This document shows, one piece after another, positions 1 through 9,748 of a stretch of DNA of 15,721 nucleotides. Position 1 is the stretch's first letter. Each line of letters begins with the position of its first letter. Made by a program: the position numbers and the translations under genes. The notes below the pieces were generated by a model. That model had not been told where the DNA came from and did no database searches. It was given only the letters and a program-made list of their open reading frames with translations. This stretch comes from Physocladia obscura (taxonomy: Eukaryota > Chytridiomycota > Chytridiomycetes > Chytridiales > Chytriomycetaceae): assembly GCA_027596945.1 (NCBI GenBank), contig JADGJH010000651.1:1-15721 (forward strand). Reading direction: 5' to 3'.

Positions 1-13
1 ACATTTATTCTAG

Positions 14-3000
14 GACCTCCCTAAAATTGGAAACGGCGAGAAAGCATCAGAATTAGCAACATGGCTCGACCGATATGTATCCCAAACCAAAGACGCTGCT
101 GCCGGGGAAAAAATCCAGATCAGCCTCATTCAAGCTTTGTTCCCTCATCTAGCACCAATATTGTAATCCACGAATTTGATGAAAATTTTTTCTGAAACTT
201 TTCTCTACTCTCGAACAGGATTGTTGACGCTGTTGTTCAGATTGGCACTGTTGTAACTTCTACAGTCCAGTCACTACTGATACAACAAGTTCTCACTTTT
301 TTGGAAGCGAAAAATGGTCTTATTCCGCAAGGGACGCAGGTAATCAACAATGGCTATGCTTGGGCAATCATCATGCTCGGTCTCCTTCTCCTCAATGCTA
401 CAACGACAGCAGTTTCAAGCTCAATTGGAAATATTTTGCAAGTTCGAATCAAAGCAGCTCTTGTGAATGCTGTTTATCGCAAGTCACTGGTCCTGTCATC
501 CAAGTCAAGAAGCAAGTATCCTCCCGGAAAAATTAACTCTTTTGTTGGCTCGGATATGCAGGCGATTATGAATCTGATTGAATCTGCAAACAAGCTGTGG
601 GCAATGCCAGTCCAATTTGTAATTGCAATTTACTTTGTCTGGTCTCTTCTTGGAGTTTCGGCTGCGGTTACTGCGTCTATTTTTTTCGGGATGACAGTAA
701 TTTCGGTCATGTTTTCTCCAGTTCTGAACGTTGCTTTTGAAGACTACATGAAAACAATGGACAAGCGAACTACCGTTCTTCGTGAGTTTCTATATGGCGT
801 GAAAGTTATCAAATATCAAGGCTTGGAAGAGCATCAAATGCAAAAAATTCTGGACGCTCGGCAGCATCAACTCAACGCTCTTTACCGCATTGTATACGGA
901 TTTATTTTCGTTATTGGAATAATTATTTTCCAAGGAACGCTTACGGCACCACTTACGTTTCTCACTTATTCACGGCTTGGGAACAAAATGTCAGCAACAA
1001 ACGTGTTCCCAGCGCTAAGTTTTCTTTCCACGCTTGTTAATATTTCGAACCAAATGCCAGAGATTCTCTTCAATCTTGCTGAATCCATGGTTTCTTATAG
1101 ACGATTGTCGAAATTTCTTGTTGCTCCTGAATCGGATCCCGCTGACGCACCTGTTGTGCAATTCGGCGCTGAAAACACTGATGGAAATGCAATTGTGTTA
1201 GAACGGGCATCATTTAAATGGGAAACTGTCCTTGATTTTAATGTGGAAGAAGAAGAAACGCCTGGCAATCAAGCCAACAGCAGCAGTAGCAGCAGTGGAA
1301 GTGTTGGTGACATGGACAAAAAGCAGAGCGGCGGCAACATTGCCAAAAAAAAGAAAAGAAACTTTTTGGGATTCGAGGAAGATGATGATGATGAAATTGA
1401 AAATAATACTGACGTTTTTAAACTCGAAGATGTTTCTTTGTCAATAAAGCGAGGCGCGTTGGTGGCTGTTGTAGGGGCAACAGGTTCTGGAAAAAGCTCG
1501 CTTTTGGCGTCAATTGCTGGCGCTATGCGCAAAACGTCAGGCGAGGTTAGTCTGCTTTTGAAATTATGTATACATGACCAAAAAAAAATTCATAAACTCA
1601 GGCAACCCTTTACGGATCGCTGTCGTACTGTCCACAAGATCCTTGGATTATTTCCGGCACTATTGAAGAAAACATCACGTTGCTTGATTCAAGAGTGTTA
1701 AGCGCTTGTCCTGGAGCCGTTCAAGTCTGTTCATTGGTCAAAGACTTGAATTCATTCCCAAGTGGTATCAAAACGCAAATTGGCGAGAAAGGAATCAACT
1801 TATCGGGTGGACAAAAAGCTAGAATTGCGCTTGGTAAGTTATAAAAACAATATATAAATATTTTTTTTAAATTTTAAATTATTTTCAGCACGCGCAATTG
1901 CCAAGAATCCTGACATTTACATCCTCGATGACCCTCTCTCAGCGCTCGATGCTCACGTTTCAAAATCTGTTTTCGATGAAGCAATCAACGGTCCTTTGAT
2001 GAAATCGAAAACAATTGTTATTGCGACCCATTTGTTGCATATTCTGCCAAACGTTGACCAAGTTATTGTGGTAGACAAGGGAAAAATTGTTCAAAACGGA
2101 ACATTTGCCCAATTGGTGGCTGATTCGAATGGAAAACTGTTTGACATTATGAAAGATTACGCTTTGGATGATGAAGTTGATGATCAACAGAAAAACTTGG
2201 CAAAGACTGCAGGAGGAAAAAAAGAAGTTTCTCTGACTGATACTGAAGAAAATGAATTGGCCAAGGCTGAGGACCGAGAGCTGGTAACTTTTTTCGGCTC
2301 CTTCTATTTTTCTTGTATTTTTCAGTCTTACCTAACTTATTTATAGGGATCTGTTTCCCAAGACATATATGTCTCGTATGGAAAAGCAATTGGTCTCACG
2401 TGGACGTGTTGGCAAATTAGTGGGATTGTCGTCTTGGCTGGACTGTATGTTTTTCAACAACTAACACTTAGTGCATGGACATCTCATTACTGGGGATTTT
2501 CTGATGAAGAATATCTGGCTCTATACTCATGCGTTGGCGCCTTTGATTCGATAAGCAACATGGTTAACTTTGCATATACAAATTTTGCCTCCATCAAAGC
2601 ATCGCAATATTATCACAACAGTGCTTTGTCTGGCTTAGTTGCCGCCCCGATGTCGTTTTACAATACTCAACCTATTGGAAGAATCTTGAACAGAATGACC
2701 TCCGATGTTCGGTCGCTTGATAATGGGTTTGGATTTATTCTTAATGGATTATTCAGTCAAATTTATTTGACACTTGGCATGTGAGTTTTTTGCTTAAAAA
2801 AATTTTTTTTTTCTCTTGTGTTGATGTACTTTTTTAAAATACAGTTTAATTATTGCTTGCGTTTCTTCTTGGGAAATTATTCGTGAGTTGTTTCTGACAA
2901 GTTCCACTTTTTTAATTTCTTTAAACTTATGGAAAAAAAACCAACTTAGCGATCATCGCAGCACTATTGGTTATTTTATACGTTGTTTTTCGATTTTTCC

Positions 3001-4296
3001 AGAAATCTTATCGCGAATTGCGTCGCCTCATGTCAATTATGCAATCTCCGCTGACAGCACATGTATCGGAAACACTCACCGGGACGTCATCAATTGCAGC
3101 TTACAAAGCCGAAAAAATCTTCACTGAGTCGCAAATGAAGAAACTTGACCAAGCAAATCTTTCGAACATGCTATTCAATCATACAATGTATTGGATTGCG
3201 TTTCGTCTTAATTTGCTTGGATCTATCATGACTTTTGCAATTGCTTTGTTGGGGGTTGCTGGTGTTATGCCTTATGCTTATGTTGGCGCGTCTTTGACAC
3301 AAATTACCTTTTTTGCTCCAACTGTTCAGTTTATGCTGCTTATGGTGGCTACTTTGGAAGCAAATGTAAGATAATATTATTGTGACTGTTATAATAATAT
3401 TACTTTTAAAGATGGTGTCTGTGGAGCGACTTAACTACTACTCGCATAAACTCCCAAAAGAGGCCCCTCGCACACTTCCAAAAGATGCCTCTTTAATTAA
3501 CTGGCCCACGAATGGGGCAATAGACATTGAAGATCTGGAGCTTGTCTATGAGTCCCGTCCAGATCACAAAGTCATCAATGGAATCTCATTGCACGTTGCA
3601 GCAGGTGAAAAGGTTGGAGTCGTAGGCAGAACTGGGTCCGGAAAATCTACCCTCATGGATGCTTTTTTCCGACTTATGGAGGCTACAAACGGTCGAATCC
3701 GAATAGACGGACAAGATATTGCAACAATCGGGCTTAAAATGCTGCGTACAAGCATCCAAATGATCCCACAAAGTCCAACCCTCTTTGACGGAACGATTCG
3801 CTCCAACATTGATGCGCTTAACAAATACAATGACGATGAATTGTGGTACGCGCTTGAGTGCGTTGGTATGAAAGAATATGTTTCTGAATTATCAGGAAAA
3901 CTTGATTCGACCGTTGTTGAAGGCGGTGCCAATCTCTCCTCGGGACAGCGTCAATTACTTTGTCTTGCAAAAGTGTTGTTGGATAAGTCAAAGATTTTGA
4001 TTATGGATGAAGCGACTTCTTCAGTCGATGCGGAGAGTGACAAGCGCATTCAAGATTCAATGAAGACGCATTTCAAAGACGCAACAGTTTTGAGTGTCGC
4101 TCATCGGTTGAACACAATTGCGGCGTTTGACAAAGTGTTAGTGCTGGAAAATGGAAAAGTCGCAGAGTTTGATGCACCACATGTGTTGCTAGCAAATACA
4201 AGATCCATTTTCAGTGAAATGGTGGATGCAACTGGTGTGGCGAACGCAGCTGTCATTGCTGAAGTTGCTAAAGCACATTATGAGTCTGGAAATTAA
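14..4296 (+). CDS. ABCC (MRP)-type ABC transporter, N-terminus outside window
   Basis: A full-type ABC exporter of the MRP/ABCC family, expected to pump organic anions or conjugates across a membrane. The eight visible exons are 14–162, 219–1545, 1602–1833, 1889–2283, 2347–2780, 2845–2882, 2950–3365 and 3412–4296. They join in phase to 1291 residues, close to the usual length of short MRPs without TMD0, so only a short N-terminus is missing. Domain order is TMD1, NBD1, TMD2, NBD2. NBD1 has Walker A GATGSGKSS (1474–1500), signature LSGGQ (1800–1814) and Walker B ILDDPLSALD (from 1921), with Asp where most ABC proteins have the catalytic Glu, as is usual for ABCC. NBD2 has Walker A GRTGSGKST (3625–3651), signature LSSGQ (3934–3948), Walker B ILIMDEATSSVD and the H-loop VAHRL. 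An insertion of about 60 residues (Ser run, Lys run, Asp run; 1228–1410) interrupts the start of NBD1. The substrate cannot be told from sequence. Confidence 0.93.
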
Positions 4297-5292
4297 GTAT
4301 TCCTCATGGAAATGATGTGATGTTTTAGTTATTAGATGTTAAAAGATGAATTATTATTATCCACGTCGACAACCTCTTTTTTTCACTTTTATTAGTAAAA
4401 TACGTGAGCACAATACGCAGGATAATTGAGGGACACAAATTTTTAAGTCTGTTTTTTTTTTCTTTCGTTGTCGGCAATTTTTATTTTATTTTATTTAACG
4501 AATTTTGGGAAGCCAAATCGGAAAAAGATTAAATAATACTGCTAGTTAAGCTTTTTTAATCCTCAATAACATCTGTGCCTTCGCGAGTACAGTCACGACA
4601 TCTACCCTTCTAAACAAACTTGCACTCCATTGTCTTCAGCCGGGCTTTACAAATGCAATAAGCGTAAGCTTGACGGGAAAATATGTTTTTCGTCATCATT
4701 GCCAAAAGCAAGTTCGTTTCAAGTGTCATGCCAGCTTCTGTTTCCAAAACTTCGAGCAACACAAAAAGAAAGGATTTTTTTTCCTTTCGGTTTCGTCGTT
4801 CGTTGCTGACACTGCCGCAGCTTTCGCGATCTATATCATCATTATTATTAGAAGACTAACTGAAACCAAGAGCAGATTTCGCGCGATACAGCCATTCTTT
4901 TATCTTTTCTCTATCAATGCCGTTAAAGTAAATTGACGACAAGCACCCGGCGAGTTTGGAAGCGTTTACAGTGTTTTTCACTACTTGTTTTCCTTGTTTT
5001 TGGTGGTGTTAACATCTGGAATATGCGCGTGAAAAAACAACGCCCGCATTGAGAAGATAACTTTAACGCGTGGTGGAGGAATGGCAGCATGGAGGTTGTT
5101 TGGCATTGCTCGAGAACAAATGGCTGCTACGAATCGTGTTTGGGCGCAGAATGCAAAGCTGGAAATATACTGGAGATACTTTCAGTCGCATTTATGAAGC
5201 AGGTTTGAGCCTCTGATTGCTGTTGAACGTTGCGTACCAATCAGAATTGTTGTTACCATTTTGATTCGAATTGAATTTTTGTGATTTTTTCT
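4297..5292. other. Convergent gap with no confident gene
   Basis: This stretch lies between the stop of the plus-strand ABC gene and the stop of minus-strand TSR3, so it should hold both 3' ends. The first part is A+T-rich with T runs. From about 4560 to 5200 the base composition looks more coding-like. A 38-codon ORF runs on the plus strand at 5081–5197. A possible spliced three-exon frame of 85 codons runs on the minus strand (5106–4985, 4910–4861, 4811–4726). They overlap and neither resembles a family I know, so I annotate neither as a gene. Confidence 0.5.
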
Positions 5293-6465
5293 TTATTTCA
5301 AGAACCCTCGATCCTCCGCTTCTTTTCGCGACATAAACGTTGTATTTCCAAGCCGGTCGGTAATTTCAACCATGTTTGGATCGTCATTTGCGTTGTCTAT
5401 ATCATTATCATCATCCCCGTCATTATCATTATTTTCACCGTCCGAATTGCTGTCGCTACTAATATCAGCGTTTAAACGCTTTGCTTTGCCTCGATTTTTC
5501 CATTCGCCAGCTGACGACTGACCAAAATCATGGTTTCTATTTGCACGAAGCAGTAAATCGTCATAGTCACTATCAACATCAAGGGTTTCGAGTTCGAGGA
5601 AGGACTTTTTAGCTTTTCGCAGAGCAGCTTCATCTAATGGTTGATATTAGAGTTGGTGTGCGGGTTTGTTGTCAGCAGGGGCAACCTTCGATGGTCTGCA
5701 ACCACTCTTGCTCAAAGGCACTGACTTGCTCGTGGGAGGCCGGGGTGCCGTCGGGGGCCTTGAGGCACGCGTAGGCATCGAGAACTTCCTTGTTCAGGTC
5801 CAGGAAAGCGTGGCCCCATTTGAAGCCGCGCAACACGGCGTGTGCCTGGGGCAGCATTCCGACGATAGCGAGGGCGGCGGCGAGGGCCTCGACGCAGTTC
5901 AGCTTGGCAACCTTGCCGTAGTTGACGGGGTTCGCGGCCACGACGTGAGGCAGGATGCGCTCGTGCGGCGACCGGATGCGAGCAAACGGCACCTCGTTCA
6001 GCCGCGCCCACGAGCAGTCCACCACGCACACGCCGTGCAAAGCCACCAGCGCCGCGTCCGCTGGAGCCACCACCTGCGTACCCGTCGGCGTCAGCACAAG
6101 CCCCATGAACCGTCCGCCCCCCACCCGCAGCTCGCGCACTACCCCAGCCCGCACTAGCTTCTTGCCCGAGCAGCGCTTGGGGTCGCAGTGCCCAAAATCC
6201 TGATGGTCCCATCCTGATCAGCCACCCACACCCATACTCATGCCCACACTACAACAAAACAACTCACCCACATTGCCAACGGAGGCATTGCCACCTCTGT
6301 GTCTGACGCACTGTCATCCTGTTCGTCGTCTTCGTTGTGCTCCTGCTCCTGCTCGTGCTCAATTTGCGTCTCCGCGTTGCGCATTTCGTATGCCTGCCGC
6401 TGTTGCCGTTGCGGCTGCACTCCTTGCCCCCGTTTGCTGCTCTTTTTTGTGTTCTTGCCACCCAT
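5293..6465 (-). CDS. TSR3: 18S rRNA aminocarboxypropyltransferase Tsr3
   Basis: Tsr3 transfers the aminocarboxypropyl group of S-adenosylmethionine to a hypermodified pseudouridine of 18S rRNA, a late cytoplasmic step of small-subunit maturation. The exons, in transcription order, are 6465–6268, 6199–5686 and 5633–5293, joining in phase to 350 residues (yeast Tsr3 is slightly shorter). Exon 1 has a charged, Gln/Glu-rich N-terminus and ends in LAMW. Exon 2 resumes with the family hallmark DFGHCDPKRCSGKKL (about residues 67–81), then DCSWARLNEVPF (from 127), VAANPVNYGK and KLNCVEALAAALAIVG. Exon 3 is an acidic Asn/Asp/Ser-rich tail with a DRLGNTT motif resembling the LGN-type motifs of the yeast tail. 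The last junction is supported by phase: one G from exon 2 plus AT makes Asp238. The donor there is the weak GTTGCC. Without that splice the protein would end a few codons later at TGA (5674–5672). The core exon is much more G+C-rich than its surroundings. Confidence 0.93.
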
Positions 6466-6516
6466 TCACTCTGAACAAAAAACACAAAAAATTACACCAC
6501 CAAACCATTATCAATA
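6466..6516. promoter_or_regulatory. Shared divergent start region of TSR3 and calmodulin-like gene
   Basis: Only 51 bp separate the ATG of TSR3 (minus, 6465) and the ATG of the calmodulin-like gene (plus, 6517). Both 5' leaders, or at least part of both promoters, must fit here or extend into the neighbouring coding exon. The stretch is A-rich on the plus strand with no clear TATA box. The regulatory role follows from position only. If the true TSR3 start is the internal Met28, the gap would be about 80 bp wider. Confidence 0.55.
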
Positions 6517-7073
6517 ATGGCTGATCAATTAACACTGCAACAGATTCGCGAATTCCAAGTTAATACCTGCCTAACCGCCTTTCAGCAATTATTAACACTA
6601 TTGCTGGCACCAATCTAATGTACAATATTTTTTAACTTCCTAATCCTGCATAGGCGGCTTTTACTCAGTTCGACAGTGATTCCGACGGCCGACTAACGAC
6701 TGACGAATTAGTTAAAGTGCTGAATCTGTTTGGCCAGCCTGCACCCACCAAGCAGGACCTGGCCCCCTTGTTTGCCAAGGCAGATAGAAATTCCAATGGA
6801 ACTATTGAACTCAACGAGTTTCTTGAGTTTGTCGCCCGCCGCCTCAAAAACATTGATGCCGAATCCGAATTTACACGTGCATTCCGTCTCTATGACGAAA
6901 ACGGTGACGGATTTATTGTCTCCAGCGAACTTAAGCATGTTATGACACGTATGGGTAATACCATGTCCGATGAAGAAATCGACCAATGGATCAAAGATGC
7001 TGATGTCAACAAAGATGGCAAGATTAGTCTCGTGGAGTTTCTACAAGTGCTGCAAGCGACAAACACAAATTAA
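6517..7073 (+). CDS. Calmodulin-like protein with four EF-hands
   Basis: A small cytosolic calcium sensor expected to bind Ca2+ and then target proteins. Two exons, 6517–6558 and 6654–7073, join in phase to 153 residues (calmodulin has about 149). The start MADQLT matches the conserved calmodulin N-terminus, and exon 1 ends after REFQ; the 95-nt intron (GTTAAT to ATAG) is long for this window. Four canonical 12-residue loops are visible: DSDSDGRLTTDE (21–32), DRNSNGTIELNE (58–69), DENGDGFIVSSE (95–106) and DVNKDGKISLVE (131–142). All carry acidic or Asn side chains at loop positions 1, 3 and 5, Gly at 6 and Glu at 12, so all four sites should bind calcium. Many other positions differ from calmodulin, for example a Gln/Thr/Asn-rich C-terminus in place of MMTAK. 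It is therefore probably a diverged paralogue rather than the main calmodulin, though a troponin-C- or centrin-like role is possible. Confidence 0.92.
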
Positions 7074-7098
7074 TTCACTTCTTTTTTTCAACTGAGCC

Positions 7099-7104
7099 AA
7101 TAAA
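7099..7104 (+). terminator. AATAAA polyadenylation signal of the calmodulin-like gene
   Basis: A canonical AATAAA hexamer lies 26 bases after the TAA stop of the EF-hand gene and about 145 bases before the next start codon. Its placement fits a cleavage/polyadenylation signal, but no transcript evidence is available. Confidence 0.5.
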
Positions 7105-7249
7105 AATTCTGATGTCCCAATGCCAAGCCCAAGAGCCAACACAACAGACAAACAAAGAGAAACAAACAAAAACAAAAAAACGAAAGTCTGCAAACTTTGA
7201 CGGAAGGGAAAATTGAATTCTGGAATCAATTTCATTTTTAAACAATCTA

Positions 7250-8870
7250 ATGGTTGTTTCTTCCACACCAACCACAGAAACTGGAGTGGATAGGTTTCTC
7301 GGACCAATACCGGCACCATCGTATTGGCTGCAGACTATTGGAGGAACACCACCAGCACCATTGCAAACTCCGGAAACAGAAACGACGAATACAACAGCAG
7401 CTGCACCACCAACCGACATGATCTTCGACTGTGCGATCATCGGTGCCGGAATCTCTGGAATGGCCACCGCATTCCATTTGTCCAAGTTGCGTCCACACTG
7501 GCAGATTGCCGTTCTCGATGCACGTCCAACTGTCGCGTCTGGTGCAACCGGAAGAAACGGTGGTCTCTTGTGGCCAAACATCGGCATAAGTGTGTCTGAA
7601 TACGCTCGCAAGTACGGCACTGCACAGGCACTCAAATTGTATCATTTTGACCATGCTAATGTTGATGCTATTGCTGCCTTTTGCATTGATTTCAATGCAA
7701 AGTTTCCTAATTCAGGCTTTGACCCGCTTTGCATTCAGTTAAATGAAAAGGCCATTCAAACTTTGTCTACTGACAAAGAACAGGTAAAAAAATAACCGTG
7801 ATAATATTATTGAATGGCATTATTCACGAAAAAAATTTCGTTTAAAAATTGGACAGAGTGACTCTAATGCTGATTTCGCGTTTCTTGAAGCCAACGGAAT
7901 CAATCCTTCGGCAATCATTCACCACAACCTCACCGCCACCGAAGTCACCAGCCGTATCCCTCAATCTCTATCTTACTCGGGATTCAACCTCTCTAATATC
8001 AAATCCGCGAAAGCCGATCTCCACGCCCACCAAATCCACCCTGCGCGTTTAGTTCTTGCACTTGCAAAAGTCGCATCGCCTGCGGTATCCTTTTTCCCCA
8101 ACTGTAGTGTCTCAAAAATTTCCCGAATCAGTGATAATCTTTTCAAGCTCGATTCCGTGCGTGGCGTTGTTACAGCACGTACTGTTGTTTACGCAACAAA
8201 CGCGTGGACTCGTGCGCTGCTTCCCCAACTGCCTATTGTTCCTGTTCGGAACCAAGTTATTGTCGCGAACACATCGCTTGTCGCTGCAGTTGCTGTTAAG
8301 AGCGCTGGCGGCAAAACAGATGGAAATGCAGGCGGTTGTTGGGGTATGAGTGTGAATTCTGGATTTGAGTATTATAGTGCTCGTCCAGATGGCCGGATTG
8401 TGTTTGGAGGGATGCGATACCAATCTTCTACTGCTGTAATGGATGTTGGCGTTTCAGCTGACAATGAATGCGATTCGAAAGTATCACAAGCATTGCGAGC
8501 CTATGCGCGGCGGGCGTTTGGCAGCAGTGGTGCTGGTGGCAGTGGTGACGATGACAGTGTCAAAAATGGGGAAGATGTCGTAGTTGAGACTGAGTGGGCG
8601 GGGATTATGGGATTTACTCCTGATGGGCTACCTTTCGTGGGTGCTTTAAATGGAGTTGTGGATGGTGCAGTGGCTGGAGAGTTTGTGATTGCTGGATTTA
8701 CCGGGCATGGGATGTCACGCTGTTTTCTGACTGGTAAAGCTGTGGCGCGGATGGTATGTGGTGAACCCGTTGGAGATGAGTTTCCAGATTCTTTTGTGGT
8801 GTCAAAAGAGAGAATAGAGATGGGTATTGAAAAAGTCGGCATGAGCGAGCCACCATTCAAAAACCAGTAG
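7250..8870 (+). CDS. FAD-dependent oxidoreductase, DAO family
   Basis: A flavoenzyme of the D-amino-acid-oxidase/glycine-oxidase-like superfamily, likely oxidising an amine or amino acid; the substrate cannot be read from sequence. Two exons, 7250–7783 and 7857–8870, join in phase 0 across a 73-nt intron to 515 residues. After a Thr/Pro-rich leader containing PAPSYW, which I recall from fungal members, the FAD-binding Rossmann motif GAGISG lies at residues 65–70. The acidic Asp of VLDARP (about 90) and the SGATGRNGG loop follow. The C-terminus has the family block GFTPDGLPFVGAL and then AGFTGHGMSRCFLTGKAVA, which closes over the flavin. A Gly/Ser/Asp-rich insertion (SSGAGGSGDDD) lies before that block. 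There is no obvious signal peptide and no peroxisomal SKL-type end, so a cytosolic place is likely. It resembles the PuuB-like branch. The stop is TAG followed at once by an in-frame TAA. Confidence 0.9.
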
Positions 8871-9748
8871 TAATCTAGTTCGCCGATTATATTACCATAC
8901 TTCGTAGTTACAGTATTATGCTAATTTTTTGAGCGTGTTAAAATTTTTATTAAGAAACACAAATATGTGCATTGTACTGTATTTTGGTGTGGCATGATCA
9001 GATAAACATGAAACACTGAATAAAATTATTACACGAAATAATTATATTCTCCAATTCAGATCATAGCTGTAGATAATGCAGCACCATACATATTGAGGAG
9101 CATCAAACAGGAACAAATTGAAAACAATGAGAATGCAATCATATATCATCATTAATTCAAATTGGTAGTGTAAAAATGTGTATAATTGGCCTTCAAATCA
9201 CCCGCAAAAGTCGGAATAAAGAAACTAGATTCAGTTAAAAGATGGCTCATTATTTCTCGTACAATAAATAATTATTTCCATGCCCGAAAATAAGAAGTCC
9301 ATAAATTAAAGGTAAAATAAACACCAATATAAACAGCTAACCTAAATTTGATTTCTCTGCATTTCGAAACAAAAAAATTTCCTTAAAATTTTCAAATAAA
9401 TAGATTTTGGCTATTTTATTATTATTTGCCAGACTCACTCGTTTCTAACAAATGTTTCTTACCACAATCGGTTTGAATAGTCCATTTTATTAATTAAGTT
9501 AAAACTTTTTTTATTTTTTAATTACCATTAGTTGATTAAATCTCTGAGCCTTAATTGAAAATCGCGAAGTTAGCAATATTGTACGAATACCGGGGTGATT
9601 TAACGAATGATCATTGATAGTAAAAAGTCCGGCCTCGCATTAACAGCCAAAATCTGCATATACCTTTCAAATCGAAAGTAACAAGATGCGGTGAATACGT
9701 TGCCTGAGAATGCCATGATCATCAGCAGTTTCGTAGGCGAATGAATGA
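8871..9748. other. A+T-rich gap without a recognisable gene
   Basis: This stretch should hold the 3' end of the oxidoreductase gene (an AATAAA occurs near 9019) and the promoter of the next gene. Only short open frames are present; the longest plausible one, 38 codons ending near 9155, looks like chance. A signal-peptide exon for the downstream membrane protein might lie here, but I could not find a convincing one. Confidence 0.5.

Noticed and set aside
4560..4936. Possible stop-codon reassignment: a minus-strand frame that stays open except for two TAG codons
   Set aside because: Two recognised genes (the DAO oxidoreductase and the ACOT9-type gene) end at TAG exactly where their families end, so TAG is a stop here.
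5666..6212. Several long overlapping ORFs in both strands of the TSR3 core
   Set aside because: They are by-products of the high G+C content, which makes stop codons rare; only the minus frame with DCSWAR and NPVNYG matches a family.
6238..6524. Cys/Ser-rich ORFs on the plus strand opposite TSR3 exon 1
   Set aside because: They are shadows of the Glu/Gln-rich repeat codons (GAGCAGGAGCAG-like) of the TSR3 N-terminus.
6559..6594. Earlier acceptor CTTTCAG inside the first intron of the calmodulin-like gene
   Set aside because: Splicing there would insert non-conserved sequence with in-frame stops; only the acceptor at 6653 gives the calmodulin spacing EFQ-AAFTQFD.
9060..9155. Short open frame IIAVDNAAPYILRSIKQEQI and onward in the A+T-rich gap
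   Set aside because: Only 38 codons, no start, no recognised family and no partner exon; chance is enough.
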